Counted from the stretch's first letter, positions 35,258-44,430 are shown. The stretch is 64,000 bases of DNA from Thalassospira xiamenensis M-5 = DSM 17429 (GCF_000300235.2 NZ_CP004388.1:1221501-1285500); one strand, 5' to 3'. Numbers and translations are program-made. Notes: generated from the sequence alone by a model not told the origin.

Positions 35258-35985
35258 CCGACCGGGAAGATATCGACATGCTGGCGGCGGAATATGTGTT
35301 GGGAACGCTTGATCCCGACATGCGCCGCCTTGTCGATGAACGGCGGACAAATGAGGCGGAACTGAATGCGGCGATTGCCGATTGGGAAAAACGCCTGTCG
35401 CCGTTAAATGCACATTACCGCGCAGAAATGCCATCGCGCGACCTGTTTCCGGCCATTCGTGCCCGTATTGAAGGGGCGCGGATCGAGAGGGAGCGTGTGC
35501 AGGCGGATAATATTGTTGAGATCGATCTGCTGAAACGCAAGCTTGCCCGGTGGCGGATCGGGACATTTGCCACCGGCGCACTGGCGGCAAGCCTGATGGT
35601 GGCGGTGCTGGTATCGGATTTTGCCGCCCCGGTTTCTGATCGGCAATTTGTCGCCGTGTTTCACCGTGACGATACCGAGCCCGCCTTTGTCATGAGCATT
35701 GATCTGGATACCCGTGCGGTGATCATCCGCCCGGTTTCGGCAACATTGCCCGAAGGCAAGACCTATCAGTTGTGGATTGCATCCGATGAGTTGGGCCCGG
35801 CACCCAAATCGCTGGGGCTGCTTGAAAACGCATCCGCGCCAACAACCCGGTCGCTGGGTGAATTTGATCCGGCCCTGCTGCGCAATGCGACCTTTGGCAT
35901 CAGTCTGGAGCCCGAGGGCGGTTCGCCCACCGGGCGTCCGACCGGTCCTGCCATTCATGGCCGTCTGATCCCGGTCGAACACTGA
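35254..35985 (+). CDS. anti-sigma factor (RskA family)
   Basis: A 243-residue membrane protein: N-terminal zinc-less anti-sigma segment (DMLAAEYVLGTLDPDMRRLVDERR), one span near residues 108-130 (FATGALAASLMVAVLVSDF) and a periplasmic domain with TLPEGKTYQLWIASD and an IHGRLIPVEH end, as in RskA proteins. It would hold the ECF factor at the membrane until an envelope signal releases it. ATGA overlap with the sigma gene. Confidence 0.88.
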   Translation: MTDREDIDMLAAEYVLGTLDPDMRRLVDERRTNEAELNAAIADWEKRLSPLNAHYRAEMPSRDLFPAIRARIEGARIERERVQADNIVEIDLLKRKLARWRIGTFATGALAASLMVAVLVSDFAAPVSDRQFVAVFHRDDTEPAFVMSIDLDTRAVIIRPVSATLPEGKTYQLWIASDELGPAPKSLGLLENASAPTTRSLGEFDPALLRNATFGISLEPEGGSPTGRPTGPAIHGRLIPVEH

Positions 35986-36008
35986 TTTCAAAAAAAAGTT
36001 TCCCGATC

Positions 36009-36035
36009 TGAAACCCGGCCTGTCTGGTCTGCGTA
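36009..36035 (+). promoter_or_regulatory. candidate ECF-type promoter
   Basis: TGAAAC (36009-36014) and CGTA (36032-36035) separated by 17 bp resemble ECF -35/-10 elements. It lies ~83 bp before the secreted-protein gene at 36118 and could be served by the ECF factor encoded just upstream. Confidence 0.45.
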
Positions 36036-36117
36036 GCTTCGATGTGCGCAACACAGCGCGACACGAGCGGACGGCAGCAAACAGCCCGTCCCGGTTTAAC
36101 AGACAAGGAGACTTCAA

Positions 36118-36552
36118 ATGCTGGTGACCAAGAAAATGGTCGGTATTTTCGGTGGGGCTTTGATGGCCGGTGCCCTGAGCGTCGCCATTCCGGCGGCGGC
36201 CAACGCCATGGGGCCGATGGTCGAGGCGATGGATCAGGATGTTTCGGGCGGAACGGTCAGTGCGTCGAAAATCATGGCTGGTGAAAATGGCTGGCTGGTG
36301 GTGCATCGCACCGATTCCGAAATGAAGCCCGGCCCGGTTGTCGGTTATGCGCCGCTTAAAAAGGGCGAGAATATGGATGTTACCGCCATTTTGCAGGAAC
36401 CGGTCAAATCCGGTGAGATGCTGATGCTGATGATCCATTCCGAACAGGGCGGCATGAAAACCGGCTATTTCGAATATACGCTGGGTGCCAAGGAAGACGG
36501 CCCGATCAAGCCGGATGGCAAACTGGTGATGAAGGTCGTGACCGCCCAATAA
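36118..36552 (+). CDS. secreted protein with DUF7282-like domain
   Basis: A 144-residue exported protein: signal peptide to about residue 31 (AIPAAANA/MGP), then a compact beta domain with QDVSGGTVSASKIMAGENGWLVVHRTD, PGPVVGYAPLKKGENMDVT and YFEYTLGAKEDGPIKPDGKLV. This reads like the DUF7282 pattern; the name is from memory. AAGGAG precedes the ATG. Located right behind the sigma/anti-sigma pair with a candidate ECF promoter, it is the likeliest local target of that factor. Function unknown; a periplasmic protective or adhesion role is only a guess. Confidence 0.72.
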   Translation: MLVTKKMVGIFGGALMAGALSVAIPAAANAMGPMVEAMDQDVSGGTVSASKIMAGENGWLVVHRTDSEMKPGPVVGYAPLKKGENMDVTAILQEPVKSGEMLMLMIHSEQGGMKTGYFEYTLGAKEDGPIKPDGKLVMKVVTAQ

Positions 36553-36573
36553 TCCGGTTGGCAGTTTAAATCA

Positions 36574-36610
36574 AACGGCTCGCAAGCGACCTTGCGGGCC
36601 GTTATCTTTT
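36574..36610 (+). terminator. terminator after the secreted-protein gene
   Basis: AACGGCTCGCAAG (36574-36586) pairs with CTTGCGGGCCGTT (36591-36603) with a single mismatch, then ATCTTTT. Overlaps the 3' end of the convergent nicO gene. Confidence 0.85.
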
Positions 36611-37637
36611 ACAGCCAGCCAAGCTGCCGGGCGGCCGAAAGCAGTAGCAACAGGCCAAACAGCGTAATCAGGGCGGCCCCTGTCAGGCCAACCCCACGCC
36701 GAAGCCAGCCCGAAGTGCTTTCCGACACAGTGAAAAGATGCTGGGTGCCGGTGCGAATGCCGATGGCCGCCAACCCGATCAGGCTGATGGTCAGTGCCAC
36801 CCCGAGTGCCATGGCAAAGGCCGATGCAACCCCGATCAGGAACAACCCGTTGGCCAGCGTAAACAGCAGCACCAGTATCGATCCGGTACAGGGACGCAGG
36901 CCGACCACGACACCGCTTGCGATCATCTGCCAGCGCGATTTGATCGGGGCGTGGTTGTGGTCATGATCGTGATGATGGTGCGCATGATCATGATGATGAT
37001 GGGTGTGATCATGATGGTGATGATCATGCCCGCCGTGATCGCAACAATCATCACGCCCCTGCAAGATGCGGATACACATCAATCCGCCCAGCCCGGCAAT
37101 CAGGGCATAGGATATGGCTTCCAGTACCAGTCCGTTTTGCGTAACCGCCGCCGGGCCGAGATTAAGGATCAGGGTCAGCGAGCCGACAAGGACAATCGCC
37201 GTCACCGCCTGAACGGCTGCAATCAGGCTGCCCATGGCGACACCCTGTTTCCAGCCGGCATCGCGTGACAGGAAATAGGTGGTGGTGACCATCTTGCCGT
37301 GGCCCGGCCCCGCGGCATGAAACACGCCATAGGCGAATGAAAGCGCGATAATGGTCAGCCCCGGCCACCACGCATCGCCGGTTTTGGCACTACGCAATGT
37401 TGCGGTCATCTGCCGGTTAAGCTGCGTCTGGATCACCACCACCTGACCGACAATATCCGATAGCCATCCCGGCAGGCTGATCAGGCTTTCGCCATCATTT
37501 TGTGTCGTCTGATCGGGGGCATTCGGGGCCTGTTCGCTGCTTGTGCCGCGGCCCAGAAGGTTGCTGGCCTGGGCAAAGGCCGGATTACTCGGCAGAAACG
37601 AAATCGCCAGCAGAAAGGCCATGATCAGAGCCGGCAT
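36609..37637 (-). CDS. NicO/RcnA-family nickel-cobalt (divalent metal) transporter
   Basis: About 342 residues, with signal-like first span (MPALIMAFLLAISFLPSNPA), six further spans, the family motif HAAGPGHGKM, and a histidine-rich loop of about 35 residues rich in HDHHHH units before VGLRPCTGSIL. NicO proteins move Ni2+/Co2+ and related ions at the inner membrane. The frame is open to 37712; 37637 is favoured by the hydrophobic N-terminus, giving a 53-bp overlap with the DUF1007 gene. Next to DUF1007 and znuA, which suggests a role in zinc or nickel homeostasis. Confidence 0.85.
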   Translation of the reverse strand: MPALIMAFLLAISFLPSNPAFAQASNLLGRGTSSEQAPNAPDQTTQNDGESLISLPGWLSDIVGQVVVIQTQLNRQMTATLRSAKTGDAWWPGLTIIALSFAYGVFHAAGPGHGKMVTTTYFLSRDAGWKQGVAMGSLIAAVQAVTAIVLVGSLTLILNLGPAAVTQNGLVLEAISYALIAGLGGLMCIRILQGRDDCCDHGGHDHHHHDHTHHHHDHAHHHHDHDHNHAPIKSRWQMIASGVVVGLRPCTGSILVLLFTLANGLFLIGVASAFAMALGVALTISLIGLAAIGIRTGTQHLFTVSESTSGWLRRGVGLTGAALITLFGLLLLLSAARQLGWL

Positions 37638-38277
37638 CCGCAACCTGTTTTTCGCAGGCAAGGTCGGCGCGGATCGGCGAAACCAGATCAAAATAGATGC
37701 GGTTCTTTTCATCTTCGCTCATTTCATAGTGGCATTTGAGATGGCGGTTGCCGCGAAACAGGATCGGATCGACCTGGGTGAAGGCAACATCAATATAGAA
37801 TTCCGCATCATAGACCGACAGGGCAATCGCATCTTTTATCGGATCAAGCGGTTCTTTAAGCGTCAGGGTGAAATCGTAACTTACCCGGCGATCATCGGTG
37901 ATATCGGCCTTGAAGTCCGTTGCGTCGGCAAATGTCACCAGTTCCTCGTTCCGGCGCAGGTGGGTGAGCCAGGAAACTTCGGAAAGCAATGCAAAGGCAT
38001 TGTCGTGAACATCGGTGTTTTCTGCGTCAAAGAATCGCAAATCGTGATTTTTGTCGAACTGGTCGATCAGGGTCAGGCTGAACAGATCATCAAATACCCA
38101 ATGCAGCCGGATCGCGGTGATTTTGTCATCTTCAAAAACCATCTGTGCATCGGCATCGATCCAGACATGCGGATGGGCCGATGCGGGCATGCCCGATCCG
38201 GCCCAAAGGACGGATGCGAGCATACCGGCGGCAAGATTTTTAGGACTGCGACAGGCAGTCAACCAGTGCGCCCACAT
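37585..38277 (-). CDS. DUF1007 periplasmic protein
   Basis: A ~230-residue exported protein. After a signal peptide ending GMPASA it starts HPHVWIDADAQMVFEDD, the diagnostic DUF1007 beginning with histidines placed for metal binding. DUF1007 proteins are found with NicO transporters, probably as their periplasmic partner. The start at 38277 overlaps the znuA end by 38 bp and gives a signal peptide with a basic n-region; ATG 38223 is an alternative without one. The long upstream frame is antisense to znuA and rejected. Confidence 0.8.
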   Translation of the reverse strand: MWAHWLTACRSPKNLAAGMLASVLWAGSGMPASAHPHVWIDADAQMVFEDDKITAIRLHWVFDDLFSLTLIDQFDKNHDLRFFDAENTDVHDNAFALLSEVSWLTHLRRNEELVTFADATDFKADITDDRRVSYDFTLTLKEPLDPIKDAIALSVYDAEFYIDVAFTQVDPILFRGNRHLKCHYEMSEDEKNRIYFDLVSPIRADLACEKQVADAGSDHGLSAGDFVSAE

Positions 38278-39319
38278 TCTGGCGCAGGATGTTCTGATAG
38301 GCATCCGGTCCTGCCGGAATATCCGCGCCCAGCGGGTCAAGCGTTCCGATATGCGCGCCCGTATCGGCAACCACGGCCTCGACGATGGCCGGGCGGAATT
38401 GCGGTTCGGCAAAGACGCAGACAGCATTGCTGTTGCGGATTTTGTCTTCGATCTCATGCAGGCGCTTTGCTCCGGGCTTCTGTTCCGGTGAAACCGTAAT
38501 CGAACCAACCGCGTTCAGGCCAAATCCCGCTTCGAGATACTGATAGGCATCATGGAAAACGACGAACGGCTTTTCGCGAACCGGTGCGAGTTCGGTTTCC
38601 AGATCATTCCCAAGTGCATCAAGGCTGGCAAGGAACTTTTTCAGATTGTCCTGATAGGTGCCTGCATGGGCCGGGTCGATTTCACCAAGTTCGGTGGCAA
38701 TTGCTGTTGCGATGGCAGCCCCGTTGGCCGGATCAAGCCAGATGTGGGGGTCGGCACCTTCTTCGTCATGATGGTGACCTTCTTCACCCTCATGGGCGTG
38801 ATCATGATCATGATCGTGATCGTGTTCTTCGGCATGGGCGTGTTCATCATGACCGTGTTCGTCATGACCGTCATGACCATGTTCATCATGATGTTCGTCT
38901 TCATGGTCTGCGTGATCGTGACCTTCGTGATCATGGTCATGCGATTCCCATGCGCCACCTTCGCGCATTGCCCGGACGGCCAGACCATCAATATCAGCCA
39001 GTTCAAGCTGATGGGCACTGCCCGACAGGGTTGCCAGCGGCTTTTTCAGGAAGCCCTCAAGACCGTGGGAGACATAAATCACCAGATCGGCTTCCTGAAG
39101 CGAGCGGGCTTCGCTGGGGCGTAGCGAATAGGCATGCGGCGAGGACGCCCCATCAATCAGCAGTGCCGGTTTGCCAACGCCTGCCATGATCGCACTGGCA
39201 ATACCGTGGATCGGTTTGATCGAAACAACGACCGACGGATTTTCTGCCGCCTGTGCCGTAAATGGCAGGGCAAGCAACGGCAGGGCAAGCAGGGTGCTGC
39301 GAAGGCTTGAGAGGGGCAT
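38240..39319 (-). CDS. znuA: zinc ABC transporter substrate-binding protein
   Basis: A 359-residue cluster A-I binding protein: signal peptide (LLALPLLALPFTAQA), PVHGIA-type start (SIKPIHGIASAIMAGVG) with the first zinc histidine, PHAYSLRPSEA, a histidine/aspartate/glutamate-rich loop at residues ~125-190, GADPHIWLDP and FHDAYQYLEAGFGL. It captures Zn2+ in the periplasm. ZnuB and ZnuC are not encoded in the window. The gene lies behind a Zur-like palindrome and heads a run with DUF1007 and nicO. Confidence 0.93.
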   Translation of the reverse strand: MPLSSLRSTLLALPLLALPFTAQAAENPSVVVSIKPIHGIASAIMAGVGKPALLIDGASSPHAYSLRPSEARSLQEADLVIYVSHGLEGFLKKPLATLSGSAHQLELADIDGLAVRAMREGGAWESHDHDHEGHDHADHEDEHHDEHGHDGHDEHGHDEHAHAEEHDHDHDHDHAHEGEEGHHHDEEGADPHIWLDPANGAAIATAIATELGEIDPAHAGTYQDNLKKFLASLDALGNDLETELAPVREKPFVVFHDAYQYLEAGFGLNAVGSITVSPEQKPGAKRLHEIEDKIRNSNAVCVFAEPQFRPAIVEAVVADTGAHIGTLDPLGADIPAGPDAYQNILRQNVGALVDCLSQS

Positions 39320-39370
39320 GATATCAATCCGGTTGGTAACAGGGATGGGGTGATCGGTGAGGATATGTTT

Positions 39371-39388
39371 GTTATGTTATATCATAAC
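39371..39388 (-). promoter_or_regulatory. Zur-like box
   Basis: GTTATGTTATATCATAAC is nearly palindromic and matches the alphaproteobacterial Zur pattern (RTTATRNTATAAC-like). It is 52 bp before the znuA start, the usual place for zinc repression. Confidence 0.7.
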
Positions 39389-39658
39389 GTTTCGTCAAGC
39401 GATAATTACATTCCTGATCCGGCGGGGGTGTTTTGATCCTAATAGATGCTTTTTATTGATCAAAATAAGTGAGTTTCGTCTTCGTAACGAAAAATCCGCA
39501 TCCGTAGTTGAAGGCGCATTTTTGCCGATTTCATTGCAGAACAAATGTTGGGGAATGGTAATGATGTGGTTGCCATATGCGACCTGAACCGGCAAGAAAA
39601 AATTCGCATCGAAGGCGGTTCCATCTTTTCGGGCCGGTTCAAATATCCTGCCGGGATG
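39389..39658. other. intergenic region with inverted repeats
   Basis: About 270 bp between the Zur-like box and the next gene end. It contains TTTTGATC and GATCAAAA as an inverted pair about 18 bp apart near 39430-39466, and TTTCGT/ACGAAA near 39473-39490. No supported gene. Confidence 0.5.
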
Positions 39659-40609
39659 TTACATCCGGCACGGAGGACACTTCAGATCCGGGCTGCCGGT
39701 CTCGCGATCGGTATGCAAATCAGAAACGTTCAGCCAGAAACGGTCATCGATGTTTCTTGTCGTCTCACTCATGATGGTATTTTCGATGTTGAAAACGTGC
39801 CGCCGTTCTGTTTTCAGGGCATCAAGGGCGCGTGCAATCGCCGGGGCATTGTGAAAATGTTCCATGAAGGCACCGGTTCGATACGCTTCAAGAAGGCCGT
39901 CTGTAATGGTTTGCCACAGGGCGCTGTTTTTCCTGTTCACATAGATGAAAAAGTCGAACGGATAAACCAGCATGACGGTGTCATTGAGAACCACATCCGG
40001 ATATTGCGCCTGGATTGCGGGCAATTCCCGATAGGCTTCGTGAACGGCACGGGTTAAAGCATCAAACCGCCTGTTTTCCAGCATTTCCCAAAGGTTGCTG
40101 CGCGGGCCGCGTTCAACACAGAAACCGTTATCTTCCATGATGTCGCCATCGGGCCAGTCAGACCCCACCCCGATGCAGAACTGGCGCAATTCGTCCAGGG
40201 TTTCGACATTCCTAAGCGCCTCGGCCCGGTCCTTTTTGACCATGAAAACACGGTGCCCCAGAATGCCGCGCGTGATGGGAATATTGACCTGGCGAAATCT
40301 GCTTTCACGCTCTGCACTGTAACCGGCAAACATCACATCGATATCACCGGCCAACAGCATTTCGCTGATGCGTGACTGTGTTGCGCCTTTTAATTCCTCG
40401 ATATCCATAACGTAATCAGTGCCCGACAAGTCCAGCGCCATTTCGATGACGCCGAATTCATAGGCAAAAAATTTCTTCAGACCCTCGGGGAAGGCCATTT
40501 TGATGGTTCTGGTATCGGCCTGTGCGGTTTCCTGGAGCAAAAGGCAAACACAAACGACCCAAAATGCAAAACGCAGGATTTTCAAAACATTCGCCCATAT
40601 AAAGGTCAC
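39659..40609 (-). CDS. family-3 solute-binding protein (orphan)
   Basis: A 316-residue exported protein: hydrophobic leader (ILRFAFWVVCVCLLLQETAQ/ADTRT), then an SBP_bac_3-like two-lobe fold with KMAFPEGLKKFFAYEFGVIEMALDLSG, RISEMLLAGDIDVMFAGYSAERESRFRQV and the lobe-2 segment ETLDELRQFCIGVGSDWPDG. Extra cysteines (Cys ~146 and ~163) are unusual. No permease or ATPase is adjacent, so it may feed a distant transporter or act as a sensory protein. Ligand unknown. Confidence 0.78.
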   Translation of the reverse strand: MTFIWANVLKILRFAFWVVCVCLLLQETAQADTRTIKMAFPEGLKKFFAYEFGVIEMALDLSGTDYVMDIEELKGATQSRISEMLLAGDIDVMFAGYSAERESRFRQVNIPITRGILGHRVFMVKKDRAEALRNVETLDELRQFCIGVGSDWPDGDIMEDNGFCVERGPRSNLWEMLENRRFDALTRAVHEAYRELPAIQAQYPDVVLNDTVMLVYPFDFFIYVNRKNSALWQTITDGLLEAYRTGAFMEHFHNAPAIARALDALKTERRHVFNIENTIMSETTRNIDDRFWLNVSDLHTDRETGSPDLKCPPCRM

Positions 40610-40690
40610 GTGAGGCTCAGCCTACGATGTATATTGGGCGCGCTTTGCGATGTTAAAGAGACCTCCTCTGAATATTATGTATTGTTAATG

Positions 40691-41317
40691 TTACGGGCGT
40701 CTTGTCGAGGACGGCTTCATGCCCTTTAGCCATGGCAGGAAGCCATCGAGAAATCGTGTGGTCGCGGGCATGAAATGGCTGCCGTGATGATACATCGGGT
40801 CCAGCGTGGTGACGATCATCCGGCCCGGCGTGGTGACCGTGTCGTCATAAAGAACCGATCCCAGATCACCGACATCGATCAGCGATACCGCACCATCAGG
40901 TACGATAAGATGTCCGTGATGATGCCACGTCGCATCGGCCAGCGTGATGTGATCAAACAATGGATGATCGGGCGCGGTTACGTGAAGGCCAAGGCTGCCG
41001 CCTTCTTTCCACCACCAGAAATTGGTCGGCGTGAAATGCCATTCGATCCCCGAGATCCATTCCGCCGGTCCGGTCGATCCCATGATGACAAGTGTTCTGC
41101 CGCTTTCAAGGAACTGCCTGAATTTTTCACGGTGCGGCCGCAGCACGGACGGATCGGTACGGCATGACACAATCAGCGTGTCATAATCCTCAAGCACCGT
41201 ATCGCCGAGTTCACGGGTATAGATCACACCATCGAAAAAGTCGCGATAGCGCGGTTCATAAAGCGTTCTGTGGTGGTAATAGGTCCCGCTATCAAGGGCT
41301 GCGATCCTATGGGTCAT
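40691..41317 (-). CDS. flavodoxin-like/GATase-like protein, ABC operon gene 5
   Basis: A 208-residue soluble protein starting MTHRIAALDSGTYYHHRTLY. YDTLIVSCRTDPSVLRPHREKFRQFLESGRTLVIMGSTG resembles the ThuA/type 1 glutamine amidotransferase Rossmann-like core, but no catalytic cysteine nucleophile elbow is visible. Several histidines cluster late (TWHHHGHL, MYHHGSHF). It overlaps the next gene upstream (41314) by 4 bp and closes the dipeptide-type ABC operon. Function unknown. Confidence 0.7.
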   Translation of the reverse strand: MTHRIAALDSGTYYHHRTLYEPRYRDFFDGVIYTRELGDTVLEDYDTLIVSCRTDPSVLRPHREKFRQFLESGRTLVIMGSTGPAEWISGIEWHFTPTNFWWWKEGGSLGLHVTAPDHPLFDHITLADATWHHHGHLIVPDGAVSLIDVGDLGSVLYDDTVTTPGRMIVTTLDPMYHHGSHFMPATTRFLDGFLPWLKGMKPSSTRRP

Positions 41318-41937
41318 GATACAGCTTCCTGTCCTCTATCGCCGCTACCGGCCCACTGGCAAAGCTGTGGCACGATCCGTGCGGTGCTGTCCTCTGATCC
41401 GGCATACATCCATAAATCATTGCCTGCATGCATCAGGATGCGGCCGCCTTCGGGGCGATGATAAATCCAGTCGCACGGCAGACGGTCCGGGCCAACCCCG
41501 TGCAGGGCAATCGCCCCTTTGGGGGGCGGGTTGTAACCGCGGGCATAAAACCCCGCCACACCGCGCCGGAATGTCAGATGATGCGTATCCACACCTTCGA
41601 AAACCGGGTGATCAGCAAGGCGATGAATGATCAGGTTTTCAAGCGACTGGCTTTCAAGCGGAACAAAGGTCTGGAATTCCGGCAACATTGGCCATGCGAC
41701 ATGCCCGTTGAACACAAGCGTCCCGCCGTCGGCAAGGAACCCCTCGATCTTGGTTGTCAGCGTCCCGAAAAACCGCTGATCAAGATGGGCGGGCAACATC
41801 AGGGCGGCATAGGGCGAAAGATCGATATCGCTCAGGTCGTAATGATCGATCTGTGCGATACCGGGCGCATGATCACCCACATCGGGCAAATCATCCCCGG
41901 CCCCCTTGATCGGATTGATAAACAGGCAAAGTCCCAT
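41314..41937 (-). CDS. flavodoxin-like/GATase-like protein, ABC operon gene 4
   Basis: A 207-residue soluble protein starting MGLCLFINPIKGAGDD, with AGGAAA 6 bp before the ATG. The core YAALMLPAHLDQRFFGTLTTKIEGFLADGGTLVFNG is parallel in layout to the neighbouring gene 5, so the two look like distant paralogues that could form a heterodimer. A catalytic Cys-His-Glu triad is not apparent. Its 4-bp ATGA overlap with gene 5 shows coupling. Function unknown. Confidence 0.7.
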   Translation of the reverse strand: MGLCLFINPIKGAGDDLPDVGDHAPGIAQIDHYDLSDIDLSPYAALMLPAHLDQRFFGTLTTKIEGFLADGGTLVFNGHVAWPMLPEFQTFVPLESQSLENLIIHRLADHPVFEGVDTHHLTFRRGVAGFYARGYNPPPKGAIALHGVGPDRLPCDWIYHRPEGGRILMHAGNDLWMYAGSEDSTARIVPQLCQWAGSGDRGQEAVS

Positions 41938-42005
41938 GGCTGTTTCCTGCAAGAAAAGCGGGTGAAATCCCGTCCCCGGCGACAGTGCCGGGGACGGGAA
42001 GACCA

Positions 42006-43550
42006 TCAGTCTTTCGACACACTCTTGAAGTCATAGAAGAAGCCGGACGGATGGATGCGATAACCTTCAACATCCTTGGCCGACGCGCCGACCGAAACCT
42101 TGTGCACCAGCGGAATGATCGGTGCATCGTCATGCAGGATATTCATCGCCCTGCGATAGGCTTCGTCCTTTTCCGCACCGGGCGAAAGGGTCCGGCCGGT
42201 ATCGACCGCCTCGTCAAATCCGGCATTGTTCCAGAACTGGTAATTCAGCCCGGCCTTCGAATGGAACTGCGATTTAAGGTGCAGGTCCGGGTGGCCGGTC
42301 ATTTCCGGGGTCCAGAACACGACCGAGATGTCGTATTCACCGCGCTTGACCAGATCAAGCATTCCTTCCCAGGTATACATCTGCACATCGGTGGCGATGC
42401 CGTTCTGGTTCAGAAGGGCGGCGAGTGCCTCGGTAATCGCGGGCATTTCGGTCCGGCTGGAATAGCTGAGGATACGCAGCGTAAGAGGCTTGCCATCCTT
42501 TTCCCATTTGCCGTCATTCTGTTGATATCCGGCATCGTTCAGAAGCGACGTCGCCAAATCGGTGTCAAGCTTGAAGGGCGCATCGGCCTTGGGCGCCCAA
42601 TCAAATTGCGGGCCAAAAAACTCCCATGCTGGTTCGCCAATCCCGTCAAGGGCACCCTTGACGATCAGGTCGCGATCCACCAGCGCATTGACCGCCTGAC
42701 GAATGCGCACATCCGAAAGCGGGCTTTTATCCCCGGCATTGAATGCGCCGTAATAAAGCCCGGCAATCGGTTTGGAATAGACCTTGAAATTTTCATCGCG
42801 TGACAGGCGTGCCACATCGGATGGCAGCATATTGTCGATGAAGTCTACCTCGCCCGCCTCAAGGGCCAGCGTGCGCGAATTATGATCGGGGATGAAGCGG
42901 TATTCGACTTTCGAAAGGGCCGGTTTTTCACCCCAATACCCATCAAAACGCGTCACGATGGTGCGGTCCTGTTTGCGGTATTCCTCGAACTTCCAGGGGC
43001 CGGTGCCGACCGGTTTGACGAATTCACCTGCATCATTGAACGATGCCTTGGCATAAATGCCGGTGATCGCGTCGGTGAGCTGGTTGGGAAGTGCGGCAAA
43101 CGGTTCGTTGGTCTCGATCTCCAGAACCAGCGGTGCGGTGGCTGACATCTGTTTGATGTTCAAAAGGTCGGCGGCATAGGGCAGAAGCGCAATCACCCGT
43201 TCGAGCGAGAATTTGACCGCCCCGGCATCAAGTTTTGTTCCGTCATGGAAGACGACATTTTCACGCAGGTTGAAATGCCAGACCGTCGGTGAAATGCGTT
43301 CCCACGATGTCGCAAGACCGGGAACGGTATTCAGGTCATAGTCCTGTTTGACCAGCGTATCGAGGATCTCGCTTTCATTGAAAAAGCGTGACCGGCGCGG
43401 CTGCATCGCCAGCGGCAGCGCTTCCCACATCGTGCCGACAACCAGCGTATCCTGTTCGGTTGCGGCTGCTTTCTGCGGGGCGGCTGCGATGGTGCCGATT
43501 GCCAATGTTGCAAAGGCAAAAGTGCAAAGGGCCTTCCTGAATATCGTCAT
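42006..43550 (-). CDS. dipeptide/nickel-type ABC substrate-binding protein (family 5)
   Basis: A 514-residue periplasmic binding protein with signal peptide (RKALCTFAFATLAIGTIAAA...AAA/TEQ). SBP_bac_5 features: ATSWERISPTVWHFNLRENVVFHDGTKLDA near residues 75-105, and a C-terminal NILHDDAPIIPLVHK. AGAAGGA lies just before the ATG at 43550. Typical ligands in this class are peptides, nickel complexes or opines; here unknown. Third gene of the operon, after two permeases. Confidence 0.9.
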   Translation of the reverse strand: MTIFRKALCTFAFATLAIGTIAAAPQKAAATEQDTLVVGTMWEALPLAMQPRRSRFFNESEILDTLVKQDYDLNTVPGLATSWERISPTVWHFNLRENVVFHDGTKLDAGAVKFSLERVIALLPYAADLLNIKQMSATAPLVLEIETNEPFAALPNQLTDAITGIYAKASFNDAGEFVKPVGTGPWKFEEYRKQDRTIVTRFDGYWGEKPALSKVEYRFIPDHNSRTLALEAGEVDFIDNMLPSDVARLSRDENFKVYSKPIAGLYYGAFNAGDKSPLSDVRIRQAVNALVDRDLIVKGALDGIGEPAWEFFGPQFDWAPKADAPFKLDTDLATSLLNDAGYQQNDGKWEKDGKPLTLRILSYSSRTEMPAITEALAALLNQNGIATDVQMYTWEGMLDLVKRGEYDISVVFWTPEMTGHPDLHLKSQFHSKAGLNYQFWNNAGFDEAVDTGRTLSPGAEKDEAYRRAMNILHDDAPIIPLVHKVSVGASAKDVEGYRIHPSGFFYDFKSVSKD

Positions 43551-43560
43551 AGTGATCCTT

Positions 43561-44430
43561 CTAGTGAAGATAGTTGATCTGACTGAGCCGGAAACGATCG
43601 CCAAGCGCGTCTCCAAGCAGGTTTACGGCAACGACAAAACCGGCAATGGTCAGGCCAGGTGCCAGAACCAGCCGCGGATAATCGCGAAGATAGTTGCGGG
43701 ATTCGGCAATCATCAGGCCCCATTCCGGTGTTCCCGGTTCCACGCCCAGTCCAAGGAAACTGAGCCCGGCAAAGGACAGGATCACCCACGACATGGAATA
43801 GGCACCAAGGGTTAAAAGCGGCCCGATGATGTTGGGCAGGATATGGCGTCTGGCGATCCGGTGGCGTGGCGCGCCAAGCGCCTCGGCGGCCATGACATAG
43901 GGCTTGGCCCGTTCGACAATCACCGCATTGCGAACGATCCGGGCATAGTCGGTCCAGTGAATGGCGATCAGGGCGATGATAACGGCGTTAAGTCCAAGCC
44001 CCAGCACCCCGGCAATGATCATGCAAATCGCCAATGCCGGGAAAACCGAAATGCCTTCGCAGAACCGCATCAGGATACGGTCTGGCGTTCTGCCGATCAT
44101 TGCGGCAACCGTGCCAAGCAGGCTGCCAAACAGGGATGATGCAATCACCACAACAATCGCCGAGGCGGTGGTAAGCCGCGCGCCATAAAGCAACCGCGAA
44201 AACACGCAGCGCCCCATCGCATCCGTGCCCAGCGGATAATCAAGACTTGGCGGCTGCAACCGAAACAGGAATTGCGCCTGATAGGGATCATGCGGCGCAA
44301 AAAACGGCAGGATCAGGATCGCCAACATCACCGAGAAGACGACGGTCGCATACATATTGCCATTTCGGCCAAGAAGGGCGGTCAGCTTTTCGTGGGCGAT
44401 GGATTTGGGGACAAAGGATCGCGCCAGCAT
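43561..44430 (-). CDS. ABC transporter permease (DppC-like)
   Basis: A 289-residue inner-membrane permease with the N-terminal OppC-type leader and first span (TVVFSVMLAILILPFFAPHDP), the YPLGTDAMGRCVFSRLLYGAR signature, five to six spans and an EAA-like loop MAAEALGAPRHRIARRHILPNIIGP. It begins exactly where the DppB-like gene stops, one base apart. Confidence 0.92.
   Translation of the reverse strand: MLARSFVPKSIAHEKLTALLGRNGNMYATVVFSVMLAILILPFFAPHDPYQAQFLFRLQPPSLDYPLGTDAMGRCVFSRLLYGARLTTASAIVVVIASSLFGSLLGTVAAMIGRTPDRILMRFCEGISVFPALAICMIIAGVLGLGLNAVIIALIAIHWTDYARIVRNAVIVERAKPYVMAAEALGAPRHRIARRHILPNIIGPLLTLGAYSMSWVILSFAGLSFLGLGVEPGTPEWGLMIAESRNYLRDYPRLVLAPGLTIAGFVVAVNLLGDALGDRFRLSQINYLH

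Noticed and set aside
36955..37050. CATGATCATGATG-type low-complexity DNA as a repeat element
   Set aside because: It encodes the histidine-rich loop of the NicO transporter; the same holds for 38760-38950 in znuA.
38278..38508. N-terminal extension of the DUF1007 gene
   Set aside because: It is an arginine-rich translation of znuA in another frame; the signal peptide begins at 38277.
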